The position numbers and the translations under genes were made by a program. DNA of 64,000 bases from Sternotherus odoratus (taxonomy: Eukaryota; Chordata; Testudines; Kinosternidae), in NCBI GenBank assembly GCA_032164245.1, contig JAVMKO010000003.1, positions 86,906,390 to 86,970,389 of the forward strand, in the 5' to 3' direction. Shown in pieces: positions 30,791-42,821 of this stretch. Each line of letters starts with the position of its first letter. Positions within the stretch are counted from its first letter, which is position 1. Below the pieces are notes generated by a model that was not told the DNA's origin, made no database searches, and saw only the letters and a list, made by a program, of their open reading frames with translations.

Positions 30791-31039
30791 AATTAAAAAC
30801 AATTCAAATAAATACAAAGTGTTTGTTTCAACTCTCTCATTTCCTTCCAATTTTATTTCATCTTTTAGGTTTTTTTAAGTCCACCTATTGCACCTTCATT
30901 CCCGTTCACCTCATCCCATACTGCTGGCAATTAAAGTAATTGTTTACATGGACATATCAAATATACTTTTAGCTGCTAAACTGCATTAAAACAAGCTAGA
31001 AACAAGGAGGAAAAGCCAGCACTATATGGCTAGAAGCAC

Positions 31040-31402
31040 TCATAGCTAACCCTTGAATTCCCAGCTGCAGCAGGCAGTGGGGACCCCAGAGCTGTTAGTG
31101 GTGGGGAAACCCCCAGCCTCCAGCTGCCATGGGTCCCCAGAGCTGCAGGTGCACCCCACAGCTCCTGGCCCCCATGGGCAGCAGGAAGATGCCCCAATCT
31201 GCAGGGGTACCCCACAGCCCCCAGCTGCTGCAGGTGGCTTCTAGTCCTTGTGCAGCTGCCCCTCTTCAGGTGGTTTGTGGACCCGCCGACCTCCATTTTG
31301 TCAGATATGTTTAATAAAAGTCAGATAGGTCACATGATTTTTTGCCCATGACCTGTCCGTGACTTTTACTAAATGTACCTGTGACAAAATCTTAGCCTTA
31401 CT
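31040..31402 (-). repeat. Non-autonomous DNA-element-like repeat
   Basis: On the minus strand it starts GGCTAAGATTTTGTCACAGG, ACATTTAGTAAAAGTCACGGACAGGTCATGGGC, then an inverted counterpart (TGACCTATCTGACTTTTATTAAAC), followed by a GC-rich CAGCTGCTGC-type body. This matches a common turtle dispersed repeat. Exact ends and target duplication are not resolved. Confidence 0.55.
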
Positions 31403-31427
31403 CATAAGCTCCATGTGCCACCTGTGA

Positions 31428-31512
31428 GAACCACTGACCCATCATGATTTAGCTGGGGTTGGACTAGATGACTTCCTGAGGTCTCTTCCAACCCTAATTT
31501 TCTATGATCATA
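31428..31512 (+). repeat. CR1 3' terminal fragment
   Basis: CATGATTTAGCTGGGGTTGGACTAGATGAC, CTGAGGTCTCTTCCAACCCTAATTTTCTATGA is the CR1 3' end. It is only about 80 bp, strongly 5'-truncated. Confidence 0.85.
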
Positions 31513-32400
31513 GAGGATGCCAATGGAACTTATCTCCTTTCGGTGAATTTATCTATTAGATCTATTTGATGTTGTAAAATACCCTTTGTCACAGGCAGAG
31601 ATAGGCCCTTTAAGAAGAGGTTAGGCTCAGTCCCCACCTCCCAGATCATGGGATTGGAATCTAAGGATCAGAGGACTGGGCATGAAAAAGGCCCATTGGA
31701 CAGTGGGGGAAGCAGCTACAAGAGGTTCCTGTGCTTAAAGGGAAGGCTTGCACCAGAAAAGGCCAGGCTAAACCTCTGCAGGATAGTACGTGAGCTGGCG
31801 AGCTTCCTTGTGGGGGAGGGCGTTAGGGAAGGAGTCCATGAGTAAGTTGGTGGAGGACTGCTGGAAGCGGCTGAACAGAGAGGAGGCAGAAGTAGCCCTA
31901 GGAATCATGAAGCAGGACAGTGTGGAGTTGAAATTAGACAGCTGCTCCAAAGCCTAGGGTCTCAGGTCCAGAGCCTGAAGTAGGGCTGGGTTTTCCCATT
32001 GCCTCTCCGGTGCCATCTATGACAACTGTGTGGAGAGAGATCAAGAAAAGGAGGAAGCTCTAAAGGTGACAACCTCCTCGTACAATGAGAGTTTGAGCCC
32101 TCCCCTGTAAACTTAATAGCTGCACAGAATCTAAAGATTGTGGCCCAAAGAGGGCAAATTTCCCCCCCTGTTTTGGTTAGGACTTAACTTGCCCTGGAAC
32201 AAGATGACTTTTAACTTGACCGGAAGGCCAAGTCATCTTATCAGCCTGGAGAATAATGTCTTTGGCAGGAAAACTGCAGGACAGCCACACATCATGTTGG
32301 AGAGATATGCTGCATTCACATACCCTATTACATCACGGGAACGACAGAATGAATGCATGACCTGCTCTTGCTTGTAGTTAGAGGAAATTAGAGGGAAAAT
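31513..32400. other. Intergenic, possibly LTR-like, unresolved
   Basis: G- and purine-rich sequence with GTCACAGGCAGAGATAGGCCC and GGAGAGAGATCAAGAAAAGGAGG. The style resembles a retroelement leader or LTR more than the surrounding AT-rich DNA, but I cannot identify a family or termini. No coding signal. Confidence 0.25.
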
Positions 32401-32476
32401 CTGAGTACACATTTCCTACAGGTTGCGCCAAAAAAATTAATGAAGGTAAAGACAACAATTCATAACTTTTTTTTAC

Positions 32477-32515
32477 TTGATCTGTACGCTGGCAAACGTC
32501 CAGCGTACAGATCAA
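32477..32515. repeat. Perfect 16-bp stem hairpin
   Basis: TTGATCTGTACGCTGG (32477-32492), a 7-nt loop CAAACGT, and the exact reverse complement CCAGCGTACAGATCAA (32500-32515). It is preceded by a T8 tract. The function is unknown; it may be the core of a small foldback element. Confidence 0.9.
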
Positions 32516-32819
32516 TGTAAGACTACAGAATTTTTGTTGTTTAACAGAGCAGTTGGTTTGCTGCTATTCATCTTTTAATGCCTCTTAAATTGAGACTCTC
32601 TTCCCTAGTTTATTTTGCAGTTTCTTTACCTTAACTTACGTGAATTCCAATTTCAGTGAATGAGCAATCGCTTTCGATCTATGACTGATGTAAGGGGAAT
32701 GGTTGTTGTGTAAGATACTTCTGAGGATGCTGAGCAATTCCCGCATGGGGTGTTTACTGTATCCAAGGGATGAGCTCCTCAGTTTGGTCATTTGAATTTA
32801 AACAAACAATATTTATGGG

Positions 32820-32907
32820 GGTAACAAAGAGTCCCGTGGCACCTTAAAGACTAACTAAAGTATTGAAGCATAAGCTTTCGTGGGCTAATACCCACTTTGT
32901 CGGATGC
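32820..32907 (-). mobile_element. Solo Penelope terminal unit, 88 bp
   Basis: Only the terminal unit is present: GGTAACAAAGAGTCCCGTGGC, CTTAAAGACTAACT, the hammerhead-like box and CGGATGC. Flanks ATATTTATGGG (32809-32819) and ATATTTGTGGG (32908-32918) match at 10 of 11 positions, so this looks like an independent insertion of a very short piece. Confidence 0.75.
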
Positions 32908-33007
32908 ATATTTGTGGGCAGTCACCGTGGACATTAATCAGAGACCTGCATTTATGGAAAATGACAGGAATATTCCCTAAACTGGACTCCCAAGCAAGGG
33001 CAAAGAA

Positions 33008-34490
33008 AACATAAGAACATAAGAATGGCCATACTGGGTCAGACCAAAGGTCCATCTAGCCCAGCATCCTGTCTACCGACAGTGGCCAATGCCAGGTGCC
33101 CCGGAGTGAGTGAACCTAACAGGTATGATCGAGCGATCTCTCTCCTGCCATCCATCACCCCCCTCTGACAGACAGAGGCTAGGGACACCATTCATTACCC
33201 ATCCTGGCTAATAGCCATTTATAGACTTAGCCTCCATGAATTTATCCAGCTCTCTTTTAAACCCTGTTATAGTCCTAGCCTTCACAGCCTCCTCAGGTAA
33301 GGAGTTCCACAGGTTGACTGTGCGCTGTGTGAAGAACTTCCTTTTATTTGTTTTAAACCTGCTGCACGCCAATTTCATTGAGTGGCCCCTAGTTCTTCTA
33401 TTTTGGGAACAAGTAAATAACTTTTCCTTATTTACTTCCTCCACACCACTCATAATTTTATATACCTCTATCATATCCCCCCTTAGTCTCCTCTTTTCCA
33501 AGCTAAAAAGTCCTAGCCTCTTTAATCTCTCTTCATATGGGACCCGTTCCAAACCCCTAATCATTTTAGTTGCCCTTCTCTGAACCTTTTCTAGTGCCAA
33601 TATATCCTTTTTGAGATGAGGAGACCACATTTGTACGCAGTATTCAAGATGTGGGCGCACCATGGATTTGTATAAGGGCAATAAGATATTCTCCGACTTA
33701 TTCTCTATCCCTTTTTTAATGATTCCTAACATCCTGTTTGCTTTTTTGACTGCCGCTGCACACTGCGTGGATGCCTTCAGAGAACTATCCACAATGACTC
33801 CCAGGTCTTTTTCCTGATTGGTTGTAGCTAAATTAGCCCCCATCATATTGTATGTATAGTTGGGGTTATTTTTTCCAATGTGCATTACTTTACATTTATC
33901 CACGTTACATTTCATTTGCCATTTTGTTGCCCAATCACTTAGTTTAGTGAGATCTTTTTGAAGTTCTTCACAGTCTGCTTTGGTCCTTACTACTTTGAGC
34001 AGTTTAGTATCATCTGCAAACTTTGCCACATCACTGTTTACCCCTTCCTCCAAATCATTTATAAATAAGTTGAATAGGATCGGTCCCAGGACTGACCCTT
34101 GGGGAACACCACTAGTTACCCCTCTCCATTCTGAAAAAGTTCCATTTATTCCTACCCTTTGTTCCCTGTCTTTTAACCAGTTTTCAAGCCATGAGAAGAT
34201 CTTCCCTCTTATCCCATGGCAGCTTAATTTACGTAAGAGCCTTTGGTGAGGGACCTTGTCAAAGGCTTTCTGGAAATCTAAGTACACTATGTCCACCGGA
34301 TCCCCCTTGTCCACATGTTTGCTGACCCCTTCAAAGAACTCTAATAGATTAGTAAGACACGATTTCCCTTTGCAGAAACCATGTTGACTTTTGCCCAACA
34401 ATTTATGCTCTTCTATGTGTCTGACAATTTTATTCTTTACTATTGTTTCAACTAATTTTCCCAGTACGGACGTTAGACATTTCTCTCCCC
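33008..34490 (-). mobile_element. CR1-clade LINE, 5'-truncated
   Basis: Reading on the minus strand, the RT domain runs to the C-terminal tail, a 3' UTR of about 200 bp with GGTCTGACCCAGTATGGCC, and a terminal octamer-type repeat CATTCTTATGTTCTTATG (33010-33028), the hallmark of CR1-clade 3' ends. A subfamily distinct from the copy at 18888. The 5' end is truncated inside the RT (SVLGKLVETIVKNKI). Confidence 0.93.
33208..34401 (-). CDS. CR1 reverse transcriptase, intact partial ORF
   Basis: 397 uninterrupted codons, closing with a stop after FMEAKSINGY. RT motifs in order: [29 protein letters not shown] (catalytic Asp), TSGVPQGSVLGPILFNLFIND, KFADDTKLL (catalytic FADD). Then the CR1 tail: EKVQRRATKMIRGLE, LGLFSLEKRRLRGDM, RTRGHSMKL, FFTQRTVNLWNSLPEE. 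The N-terminal endonuclease and the start of the RT are missing through truncation, so the protein cannot mobilise itself. Lack of stops suggests a rather young insertion. Confidence 0.93.
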   Translation of the reverse strand: MLGKSQHGFCKGKSCLTNLLEFFEGVSKHVDKGDPVDIVYLDFQKAFDKVPHQRLLRKLSCHGIRGKIFSWLENWLKDREQRVGINGTFSEWRGVTSGVPQGSVLGPILFNLFINDLEEGVNSDVAKFADDTKLLKVVRTKADCEELQKDLTKLSDWATKWQMKCNVDKCKVMHIGKNNPNYTYNMMGANLATTNQEKDLGVIVDSSLKASTQCAAAVKKANRMLGIIKKGIENKSENILLPLYKSMVRPHLEYCVQMWSPHLKKDILALEKVQRRATKMIRGLERVPYEERLKRLGLFSLEKRRLRGDMIEVYKIMSGVEEVNKEKLFTCSQNRRTRGHSMKLACSRFKTNKRKFFTQRTVNLWNSLPEEAVKARTITGFKRELDKFMEAKSINGY

Positions 34491-34618
34491 TGCCACTCCC
34501 AATTTAAGAATCTGTTCAAGTGCTCCCTTTGTTAATAGAACTGGACCAAGCTATTCACTAGAGATCCTGGTGTTGGCCAGCATCTTTGTGGGTTTATGTG
34601 AAAATTGGGGTGGGGCAT

Positions 34619-34741
34619 TTAGAGTGACCAGATGTCCAAATTTTATTGGGACAGTCCTGAGTTTGGGATTTCTTATATAGGCTCCTCTTACTCCCCCACC
34701 CCGTGTAGCAATTTTTCTCATTTGCTGTCTAGTCTCCCCAG
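34619..34741. repeat. Short MITE with AGxGTGACCAGA end
   Basis: AGAGTGACCAGATGTCC at the left and a degraded GCTGTCTAGTCTCCCC at the right resemble the TAGGGTGACCAGA / TCTGGTCACCCTA termini of a common turtle miniature element, with TATAGGCTCCTCTTACTCCCCC inside. Target duplication not established. Confidence 0.6.
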
Positions 34742-37700
34742 GAGAATCACTTAGCCATTCTCTGTGCAGGCAGGCTTGTGTCTGGGTCATTCTTGTGTCT
34801 ACATACTAAATTTTTATGATTGCTTCAGCAGTGTTTGATAGCGAGGCTGCTACTGCTGAACTCAACCTAGTATGCCAGTCTGGTCCTGCTCTGAATCTGC
34901 CAGCCAAAAGTGTCAGCCCCTTAATCTGCCAGTTTAAAGAAATGCCTCCAGCACTGAAGAAGCAGTGAAACAAGTTTAGATATGTCAGTGAAATGGGATG
35001 AGCAGAGAGATAGTAAGAATCTTCAGTGGGATGTAGGCATGGAGAGAAGAAGAATATTTTCCTAAACCTGTCACTTTAAAGCGAGGATGTTAAAGTGAAC
35101 AGTCTAGACTCAGATCTGTTAGCGATGATAAGAGTAATATGTTTTTAAATAGTGGCCTATACTTGTAGGCATGCAACTTTGGACATGCAAAACATCTGCA
35201 GAGCATTCTTCTCAGGCAACATCTGTGGATGCTCACATGCCACAATGATGAGGATGGCCTAAGAACCTAGAGAGATTTTACCCCTGCCTGTACAAGAGAG
35301 TGCACACATTTCAGGCCATCTTTCTGAAAAGAGGCCATGCTTCACTACCACCACCCACGTACACAAAACAAAAAACACAACAAAAAAGCTAAACAATAGC
35401 CACTGATTGTACTAGGGGCCAGTAAACAAAACAAAAATTTCCAATTGCCTAAAGTTATGCACTTTAAGTCTATATTTAGGCACCAAATTTAGGCTTGATT
35501 TTTATTCTCTTTATATTTATAATCAGGAAAAACAGCTGACAAGTAGCAAACCAGGGCCAAGAGAAGTAAAAACCATTCCAAAATCTAATAGTCTTTTTCT
35601 GTGCCTAAATCTTAAAATGGCTCAACCCAGACATTCTAGGGTTAGGATTTGCAGCTGTTTATTCTTGTGAACCTGACATTTTGGTGTGTAGTGCAACTTC
35701 ATGCTCCTGACTGGCACATGGCTATTTACAAGAAGCCTGTTCTTCCTGTGGCTAGTGCCTGGGAACAATTTCCTAATAAAAAGGTGGGTGGCTGTGACTA
35801 GCTAAGGAACAAACAATACTAGTGTACTGTGGAGTGTTTTGACCCATTACTGGATTTGAATAATCATTGATGACTCAGTTCCAAAGTTCAAAAAATAAAG
35901 CATGGACTAGCTCATCTTAGGCGCAAGCTTGCAGAATTTCAGCTTAGTTGAGAGATGGCATCTCCCATCCTTGCACACCGAACGCTAACATCCCCGCTCC
36001 AGCTGGGCAGATCCAGTTCAGCACACACTTCTCTTATAAACATAATGGCAGCTAAAATGGGACCATTTTTCTGTAACTCTGCTGCCACATACTTCCTATG
36101 GCACAGTCTTTATACACCTGACTCAATGCTCATTAAAAGCCATTGGAAAGATGCTCATTGACCTCAGTGGGCTTTAGATCAGGCTCCATAATCACTCCCA
36201 CCATTCACAGCTCATTCAGATTGTACCATGGCTCACTTCCGCTGATAGAAAATTCAGTCCATGCCTAGCTTATGTCAATGTCTCATTCCAGTTCTAACAT
36301 GGATATCGGGTTCAGGGGGAATTAGCTTCCCACCCTCTGCGTCTGATCCTGCGGCCCTTACTCACATCGTGCCAAGATATCCCTGGGAGTGAGGGATGCA
36401 GGAACGGTGGAAGTGGCTGGGATAAAGCAGGTCCAGAACAAAGAACAATGATCTGGAAATCAAATCTAGTGAATGCCCCCAGATTAAATGAATGATGTCA
36501 CCAAAGCTTCTCCTGACTGCTGCTTTGCCGTGCAGAGTGAGGGGCCATAAGGCCATTGGGCCCACCACCCTGACAGACCTTTCTGGGTCAGTGGAAGTGT
36601 AGGGGTGACTGGAAAGCCTGTGGTGTTATAATTTCCACTTCATCCAGGGTTCATCCAGCTGCACAGAAATGACTTCTCACTCACATAGTTTAGCGTCCTA
36701 TAAACCCACAGCCCAGCATTAGCAAAAGCTCAACGTCTGGGAGGAAAAGGCTTGTCCACACCCAATCTCAGCGGCTTGTTTTTTCGCTGAAAGTTTTGTC
36801 CTGGAGGCACTTTTCTTCAATGTCTCTTTTAGTGACTATTTACATGGATGGAAGTGCTACCTTATCTCACAGCATAACTTACAATGAAATATTATCTATC
36901 CCTTAACTTTTTAATGAATCTGACCCTACAACACACTTTGTACCTATTAAATAAGTATGTTTGTCATGTGCACCTCTTCTAGCTGCATAATTTTTATATG
37001 TAAGGAAAACGGGGAAAAATAATGCAACAGCTTCAGTGAGTAAGTGTTCTTAAATTCTGTAAGCCTGTTTTCTTTTAGCAGGCCACTAAAATATATGAAA
37101 AAGACAGGAAAATATGATGTAATTTGTTATTTTGGAGACAAAACTGAAAACACAGACTCACATTTTTATCTTCACTTGGAAATAGATTTTGAAGTGCATC
37201 ACTAATACGTATTGTTTTGCACAAATTTTCTTTGATTCCTAGCTGAGCAAAGTCGAGGCACAGATGGCCAGTTACAAATACAGTAGTTGTCTATGACAGT
37301 GAATCAGAGAAAACATCCTGCATTGTGATGACTGGTAGAGCAAATATTATTCACAAATGCATTTATTAAAACAGAAACTGCTTCCTTGGCTTATCCGGAT
37401 AGATCTAACCATCCCAAGAATCTGTCAATCAATTTACAAATCTGATTTAAAGTTAATATTCAAAGTTAATAGTTAAAGCTAAAAAAAAAAAACTAGTCTG
37501 GCATTCTAGCTTTAAATTGGCACCACTTGTCCATTGTATTCATAAAGCTTGAATATGGAAGTAATAAATGTAGCAATCTAGTAAGTAAGGTCTCTAGGCT
37601 ATTGTGTGAGAAATAGGTACAAGTAGAGATAGAACTGAGCTGTAAGACACTAAGGTAATAGGCTCCTAAACCAGTGAACCCTCATCATAGATCAAGAAGC

Positions 37701-39140
37701 ACTTCCTCCACCATGGAACTGAAACAAACAGGCTGATTTTCAAAGGAAATGATTATACAGTTTGCCTAGTGGCTGAAAAGGGACATTGTTTATGACATTA
37801 TCATTATGGGAGCTCGTTTCTGACGCCTCACTAATTCAGTTTTCATCTTTTCTTCAGGGTAATTTAACAATCACAAGAAAAAAACAACAACCCTGCTGGC
37901 TAAGCTTCTAACGCTTCACTTTGAGGAGAGAATGTAGAATTTTAAGGTACATGCCTGGCAGTAAAGAGAGTGGGGCTCTACGCCTCCCTCAGGAACCCCT
38001 TTCCTCTGTGACCTTCAGCGAGTCACTCAATTCCTCAGTACAGGGGTGCCAGAGCAGGGGGAGGTGGTGGAGAGGAGCACACAAGGGTATGGTCTTGGGG
38101 AGGTGGTGTGGGGGAGCAGGGCCACCATTCAGGCACCTGTGATATCTCACACTTTTAGGAACCTTCTGCCACTTCTGCCTCATTAACTCACTCAATTTAC
38201 TTTTCTGTAAAAAGAGAAGTTACTTCTGCTCAGTAAGTGGTATGACTAGCATATGGCACAGTGACGGATGGGTCATGGACACAAAGCCCTGTGTGTGACT
38301 TACCATGGTGCAGCATGGGATGGTGCAGTCTCCTTCCTACCCCGGATTATTCAGACATGTCAGGGTCACTGAAAAGTGATAACGCTGAATGAGGGCCTGG
38401 CTGCTGCACTCACTGAAATCTCTCTCCAGAAACTTCTAGCCATAATCTGTGTTTTGCAAATAACTGCACAGCACATGATTATACAATCAATGAAAAGGCA
38501 AGAAGGCTTACCCACACCCATCCTTCAATCCTGGATTCTGTGTAACTCCATCATCCCTCTCCCCTCCACCCAAACACCCTTGTAATTCCCACACCAGGAA
38601 CAGTACAGCAGAGAAGAGCAGCCCAAAATTTGGAGTCACTGCCTGTCGCCTCATGACACTGAAGTGCCAAGACGACTTTCAGAGTCTGAGCACCTACATG
38701 CCCAGGAAATCTGAATGTGCCGGATGCATTTGTAAAATGGATGCATTTTCATCTGGCCTAACTTTCAACCTGCCTTTTCCCATGTATAAATGCATAGATA
38801 CCTACTATGCAAATCACAGGGGGATGTACACGGGATGCAGAGATAGACAAGAGCTGGTTTAAATATACCAGTCATTTTTTGTGGAAAATGTAATAAAATT
38901 TTGAAATTTCCCAATCTTTTTTTTTAAAAATCCAAACCTCAAAAAAAAAAAAAAAAAAAAGGCTGGATGTTTGTTTTAAAACCAGAAATATTTTCCTTAA
39001 AAACATTTTGATTGTGTCCAAAAAAAAAATTAAAAATTTTGATCAAAATGAAATTGTTTGTCAACAAGCCACTTTTCATTAAAAACAAACTTAAAGCAGC
39101 TCCTGGATAAGGCTTTTTGGAAAGAGTCCGTCATTCTTCT
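34742..39140. other. Intergenic, no gene seen
   Basis: AT-rich unique-looking sequence. I see no exon, RNA gene or dated mobile element that I can support, apart from an AT-rich low-complexity patch near 38870-39090 including A20 at 38941 and weak MIR-like traces around 38000-38220. Open frames are short and lack domain similarity. Confidence 0.6.
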
Positions 39141-39142
39141 AT

Positions 39143-39248
39143 GCATAGAATCATAGGCCTGGGAGAGACCTCAAGAGGTCATTTAGTCCGGTCCCCTGCA
39201 CTCATGGCAGGGCTAAATATATTACCTAAACCATCCCTGACAGGTGTC
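39143..39248 (-). repeat. CR1 3' UTR fragment
   Basis: On the plus strand TAGAATCATAGGCCTGGGAGAGACCTCAAGAGGTCATTTAGTCC, CCCCTGCACTCATGGCAGGGCTAA, CCATCCCTGACAGGTG is the reverse complement of a CR1 3' region. Heavily truncated. Confidence 0.9.
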
Positions 39249-42200
39249 GAAGTAAGGAATGTGGCTACAAACTTCTCTGTAAGCCCACAATTGATGCTTT
39301 GAAAACTTGGCTGAAAATAAACTACTCCTACAGTTACATGAAGAGTTTTGATTCTGTTTGTGTCCTTATGGAATATGAGGACAAGATATTTAGAATGCTG
39401 GTTTCTCTTATTTATGGTGTGTTGCTCATTTTTGTCCCTTCACTAAAAATTTCTATACCTACATTTGCTTACTTTTATCACACAAGGAGAATAGGTTGTT
39501 CAGTAGATTACTATTAAATGGGCCACACTCTAGCTCACTGGGTCAAACCCACTCCTGTCTCGTTAAAGGTCATGGAGTTGGGGGGAGGCTATTAGAAAAG
39601 CGTTCTCTGTTCAGTTCCCACTCACCCTCACAACTGGCACCCTTCCTGGCCAGCTCAGCAGTGAACCCAACAGTTGAGTGGGCATTAGTGTCTCAACTCT
39701 AAGCAGACCTTCCAGATCTATTAGTGGAGAAGCGTTAGAGAGCTTGGCCTTCTGCTCCATATATTATACCTGGTCTGGGGTTAGAATTCAGTACTCAGGC
39801 TGAGATTGTTCCAGTCCTAAAGTCACTTTAGAAAAAGACAGAAGCTACAGCTGAAATCCTGGCCCCACTGAAATAAATGGTAGGTTTGACATGGATTTCA
39901 ACAGGACCTGATCTTACCCCATCTCTCCTGGTTATTCAATCTCCTGGTTTTGCACAGGAGTCAGTTGTGGTATTTCAAAATTCCAGAGGAAAAATTACTT
40001 TCTAGGGTAAATTATGCAGACACCACATTAAAAGTACACCATCAATTTGAAATCTAATCAGTTTCCAAAAAACTGAGCTCTTTACAGTTCCTGCCAATTG
40101 ATCTGATTTTACAGTGGTATTTACTTATCCTAAAATGTCTGGGTTAAAGATCCAGACAGAAGCGGGGGGGGGGGGGCACACAAATGCTACCCCCAAAGTG
40201 GTATTTAGTGCAAAAGATGGAGAAATTGATTTCAATTTTCAGTTTCTTTTCTTGTAGGCATTACCATTTATCAATATTAAATACAGAATTTTCACACAGA
40301 AGTGAGACTTAACTTGATGATCCCACTTTAATGAAGAGTATGTGACAAAAAAAACATTATTTGTTGGTGCACGTAGTGAGATCCATGTGTCCATCTTCTA
40401 ATATTTCAATATGAAACTATTCTGAAAAGGACACTCACAATGACTAACATTTTCATACTCATCTAAGGGCTTTGGGTGCCCAGTTTATCCAGGTGGCTTT
40501 GAAAATTCCACCCTCTAAATATTGGCTCAGATTCTGCAGACCAGAAGAGCCAGGCTCACCACAAATCTGGATTTTGAGGGACGAGGGAGAATGTGTTGAA
40601 CGTAGGATAAAAGCCATCTTTTTCTCCCAGTCAGGAGGCTGACAGAAACTAACAGAGTCCCCAGCATAAAAATGAAAAGCTGGAAGGCTAGGCCACCACA
40701 TAATCCCACAGGCAAGCATAATCCTCTACTATAAAATTACATTTTAAGCAGTACAAAGCAGCCTTAATGAAGTGGAGCATCTCAGTATTGCAAACCCAAA
40801 GGATGGCCTGTGTCATGTTTTCAAGATTTTCTCCATGACCCTGAGGACTGGAAACATACTGTAAAACTAGAGGTAGTAATAACAGGACTCCAGGAGCTGA
40901 GGCTTTAAGAAAAAAATCAAATGCTGGGCTAAAATGGTGAGAGTTATCAATTCTGTAACTAGCTTAATTTCTTAAGAAGAAGTTTGGTACAATGCCAGAC
41001 AGAGGGGCTGATTCTTACACTGAGATAAATTTACAGTAATTCACAGGAGTCACTGCAGTGTAAAACTTACATAAAGGAGGTCAGAAATGGGCCCCTAAGC
41101 ATTATGTTTGGGCTTTTCTAAGATATTTTTGTTCTTAACTCCAATTGAATTTCAGTTGGAGTTGGGTACCCACCTCCTCTAGGCTCCTTTGAAAAACCCA
41201 GCCTAAAATACATAGTTTTCATCTGACACATCCTGGGCCAGTTATTTGGTGTTCATGTTTGAGGAACAGTTAGCCCTTGGCAGAAATTCTAAATGTTTAT
41301 ATACTTCTCACTGAAATCATGACCATTACTTCTATTGAAAAATGACCTTATAATGAAAGGCAGCTGATGCTTATAAACTAGGACAATCATAGATTAACTG
41401 CAGGCTGCAGTTTGCATCCACCTCCTTTGGACTGTATGTACACCGTTCATCCTGTTTTTAGTCTAACACTACTACAGAAGGAACTGTAGTGTATGCTGTG
41501 GTAAAATACCTCCTCCATCTGGAAATATGAAACTAATTTTCTTGGCATATCAAGTCCTGTAAACTGAATTTGCTCATAACATTAGTGCATGAGTAATGCA
41601 TCTGTGCAATAGTTTCTCAGAGCTATCTGCCATAGCAGCAGGGCAGTGTTACATAAAAGGTATATTTTATGTTAGCATTAATTCCTTTTCAAATAAATGT
41701 ATTGATCGGTTACAGCCTATCCAGATTGCTAGCATTTGTTTTAGTTTTACTTTTCTGTTTAGTGTCTTATTTCAGATGTGCTTGAGAGGCAACGTTTCTG
41801 TTCAGCTTTAAAATATCCCATTACATTATAACCCACTGGAGTCCATTATTATTCCTTTTTTGCTGGCTCTCTGGATCTTTTTTAAATTCTGATATTACAA
41901 ACCAAATTCCCATTTTGAGTCTGTGGGCTGTTACAAAGAGGAAGTATATATCAAATCTTCATGTTCTTGGGCTCAAAAAGCTACAAATGCAGGATACAGT
42001 TTATGAGAGCAAATTATTTCCATAGGAATTTTGTTTTATTATTTTTTAGTTTTCCAGACAGAAACAAAATTATCTGATGTATTATTTCTCTTCCCCAGTT
42101 TCAATAATGGGATGGGCTCCACCCCCTGCCATATGAGGATCACAAAATGGTCACAACTTTTGAACGTACACTCTATGTAGGACGATGTTATAAAATCCAT

Positions 42201-42399
42201 GTGCAATTCGACACAAGAACATAAGGGCATGGGGAGCATGTTGAGAGTATACGGGGGAGAGGGGATTACCTACAAAATGGAAGACAGTGTTGCCTTGTCA
42301 CTGCCTGACAAAACATACTGCGATGAACAGTAGCTGCTCCAAGATGCCTCTTAACCTGAGCTGGACTGGCGACGAAGTGGAGGTGTGCTGCCTTTGGGG
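39249..42399. other. Intergenic, no gene seen
   Basis: AT-rich sequence with a G12 run at 40165-40176. No coding, RNA or clear mobile signal found. Confidence 0.6.
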
Positions 42400-42515
42400 C
42401 CACTCTGGAAGTGAGGAAGCCGCAGGCCCTTTAAATAGCTACCGGAGACCCGCCAGCCCAGCCAGGCCCTCTTTTCCCTGGCTGCACCAGGGGCCAGTGG
42501 GAAGGGGAGGGCAGA
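42400..42515. repeat. GC-rich fragment related to 49370-49480
   Basis: GCCCTTTAAATAGCTACCGGAGACCCGCC resembles the CTCTTTAAATAGCTATTGGAGCCCTG block within the MITE at 49174-49779. A short relic of the same repeat family lying just outside the DIRS element. Confidence 0.5.
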
Positions 42516-42571
42516 GCTAGTAGGCCTCTGAAGAGTTCCCCAGCCTACAGGGATTCCTCAAGTGGCCAGTT

Positions 42572-42783
42572 AAAGAACAGTTACTTACCTCGTAACGTTG
42601 GTTCTTCGAGATGTGTTGCTCATGTCCATTCCCATATGTGTGTGTGTGCGTTCCGCGCATGCCCGGTTCGGAAAGCTTTTCCCCAGCGGTACCCGTAGGG
42701 TCGGCAGGGGCGACCCCTGGAGTGGCGCCCTTATGGCCATGTATATATGCCCCTGCCGACCCTCCCCCGCTCAGTTCCTTCTT
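42572..42783 (-). repeat. DIRS 3' (left) inverted terminal repeat
   Basis: The outer edge (AAAGAACAGTTACTTACC, CGTAACGTTGGTTCTTCG) is unique to this side. The inner 167 bp (from TGCTCATGTCCATTCCC to TCAGTTCCTTCTT) is inverted at 46600-46766. It contains GTGTGTGTGTGCG, GGTACCCGTAGGGTCGGCAGGG and TATATATGCCCCTGCCGACC. Confidence 0.93.
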
Positions 42784-42821
42784 GCCGGTACTCCGACAGA
42801 GGGGAGGCGGGTGGGATTCGG

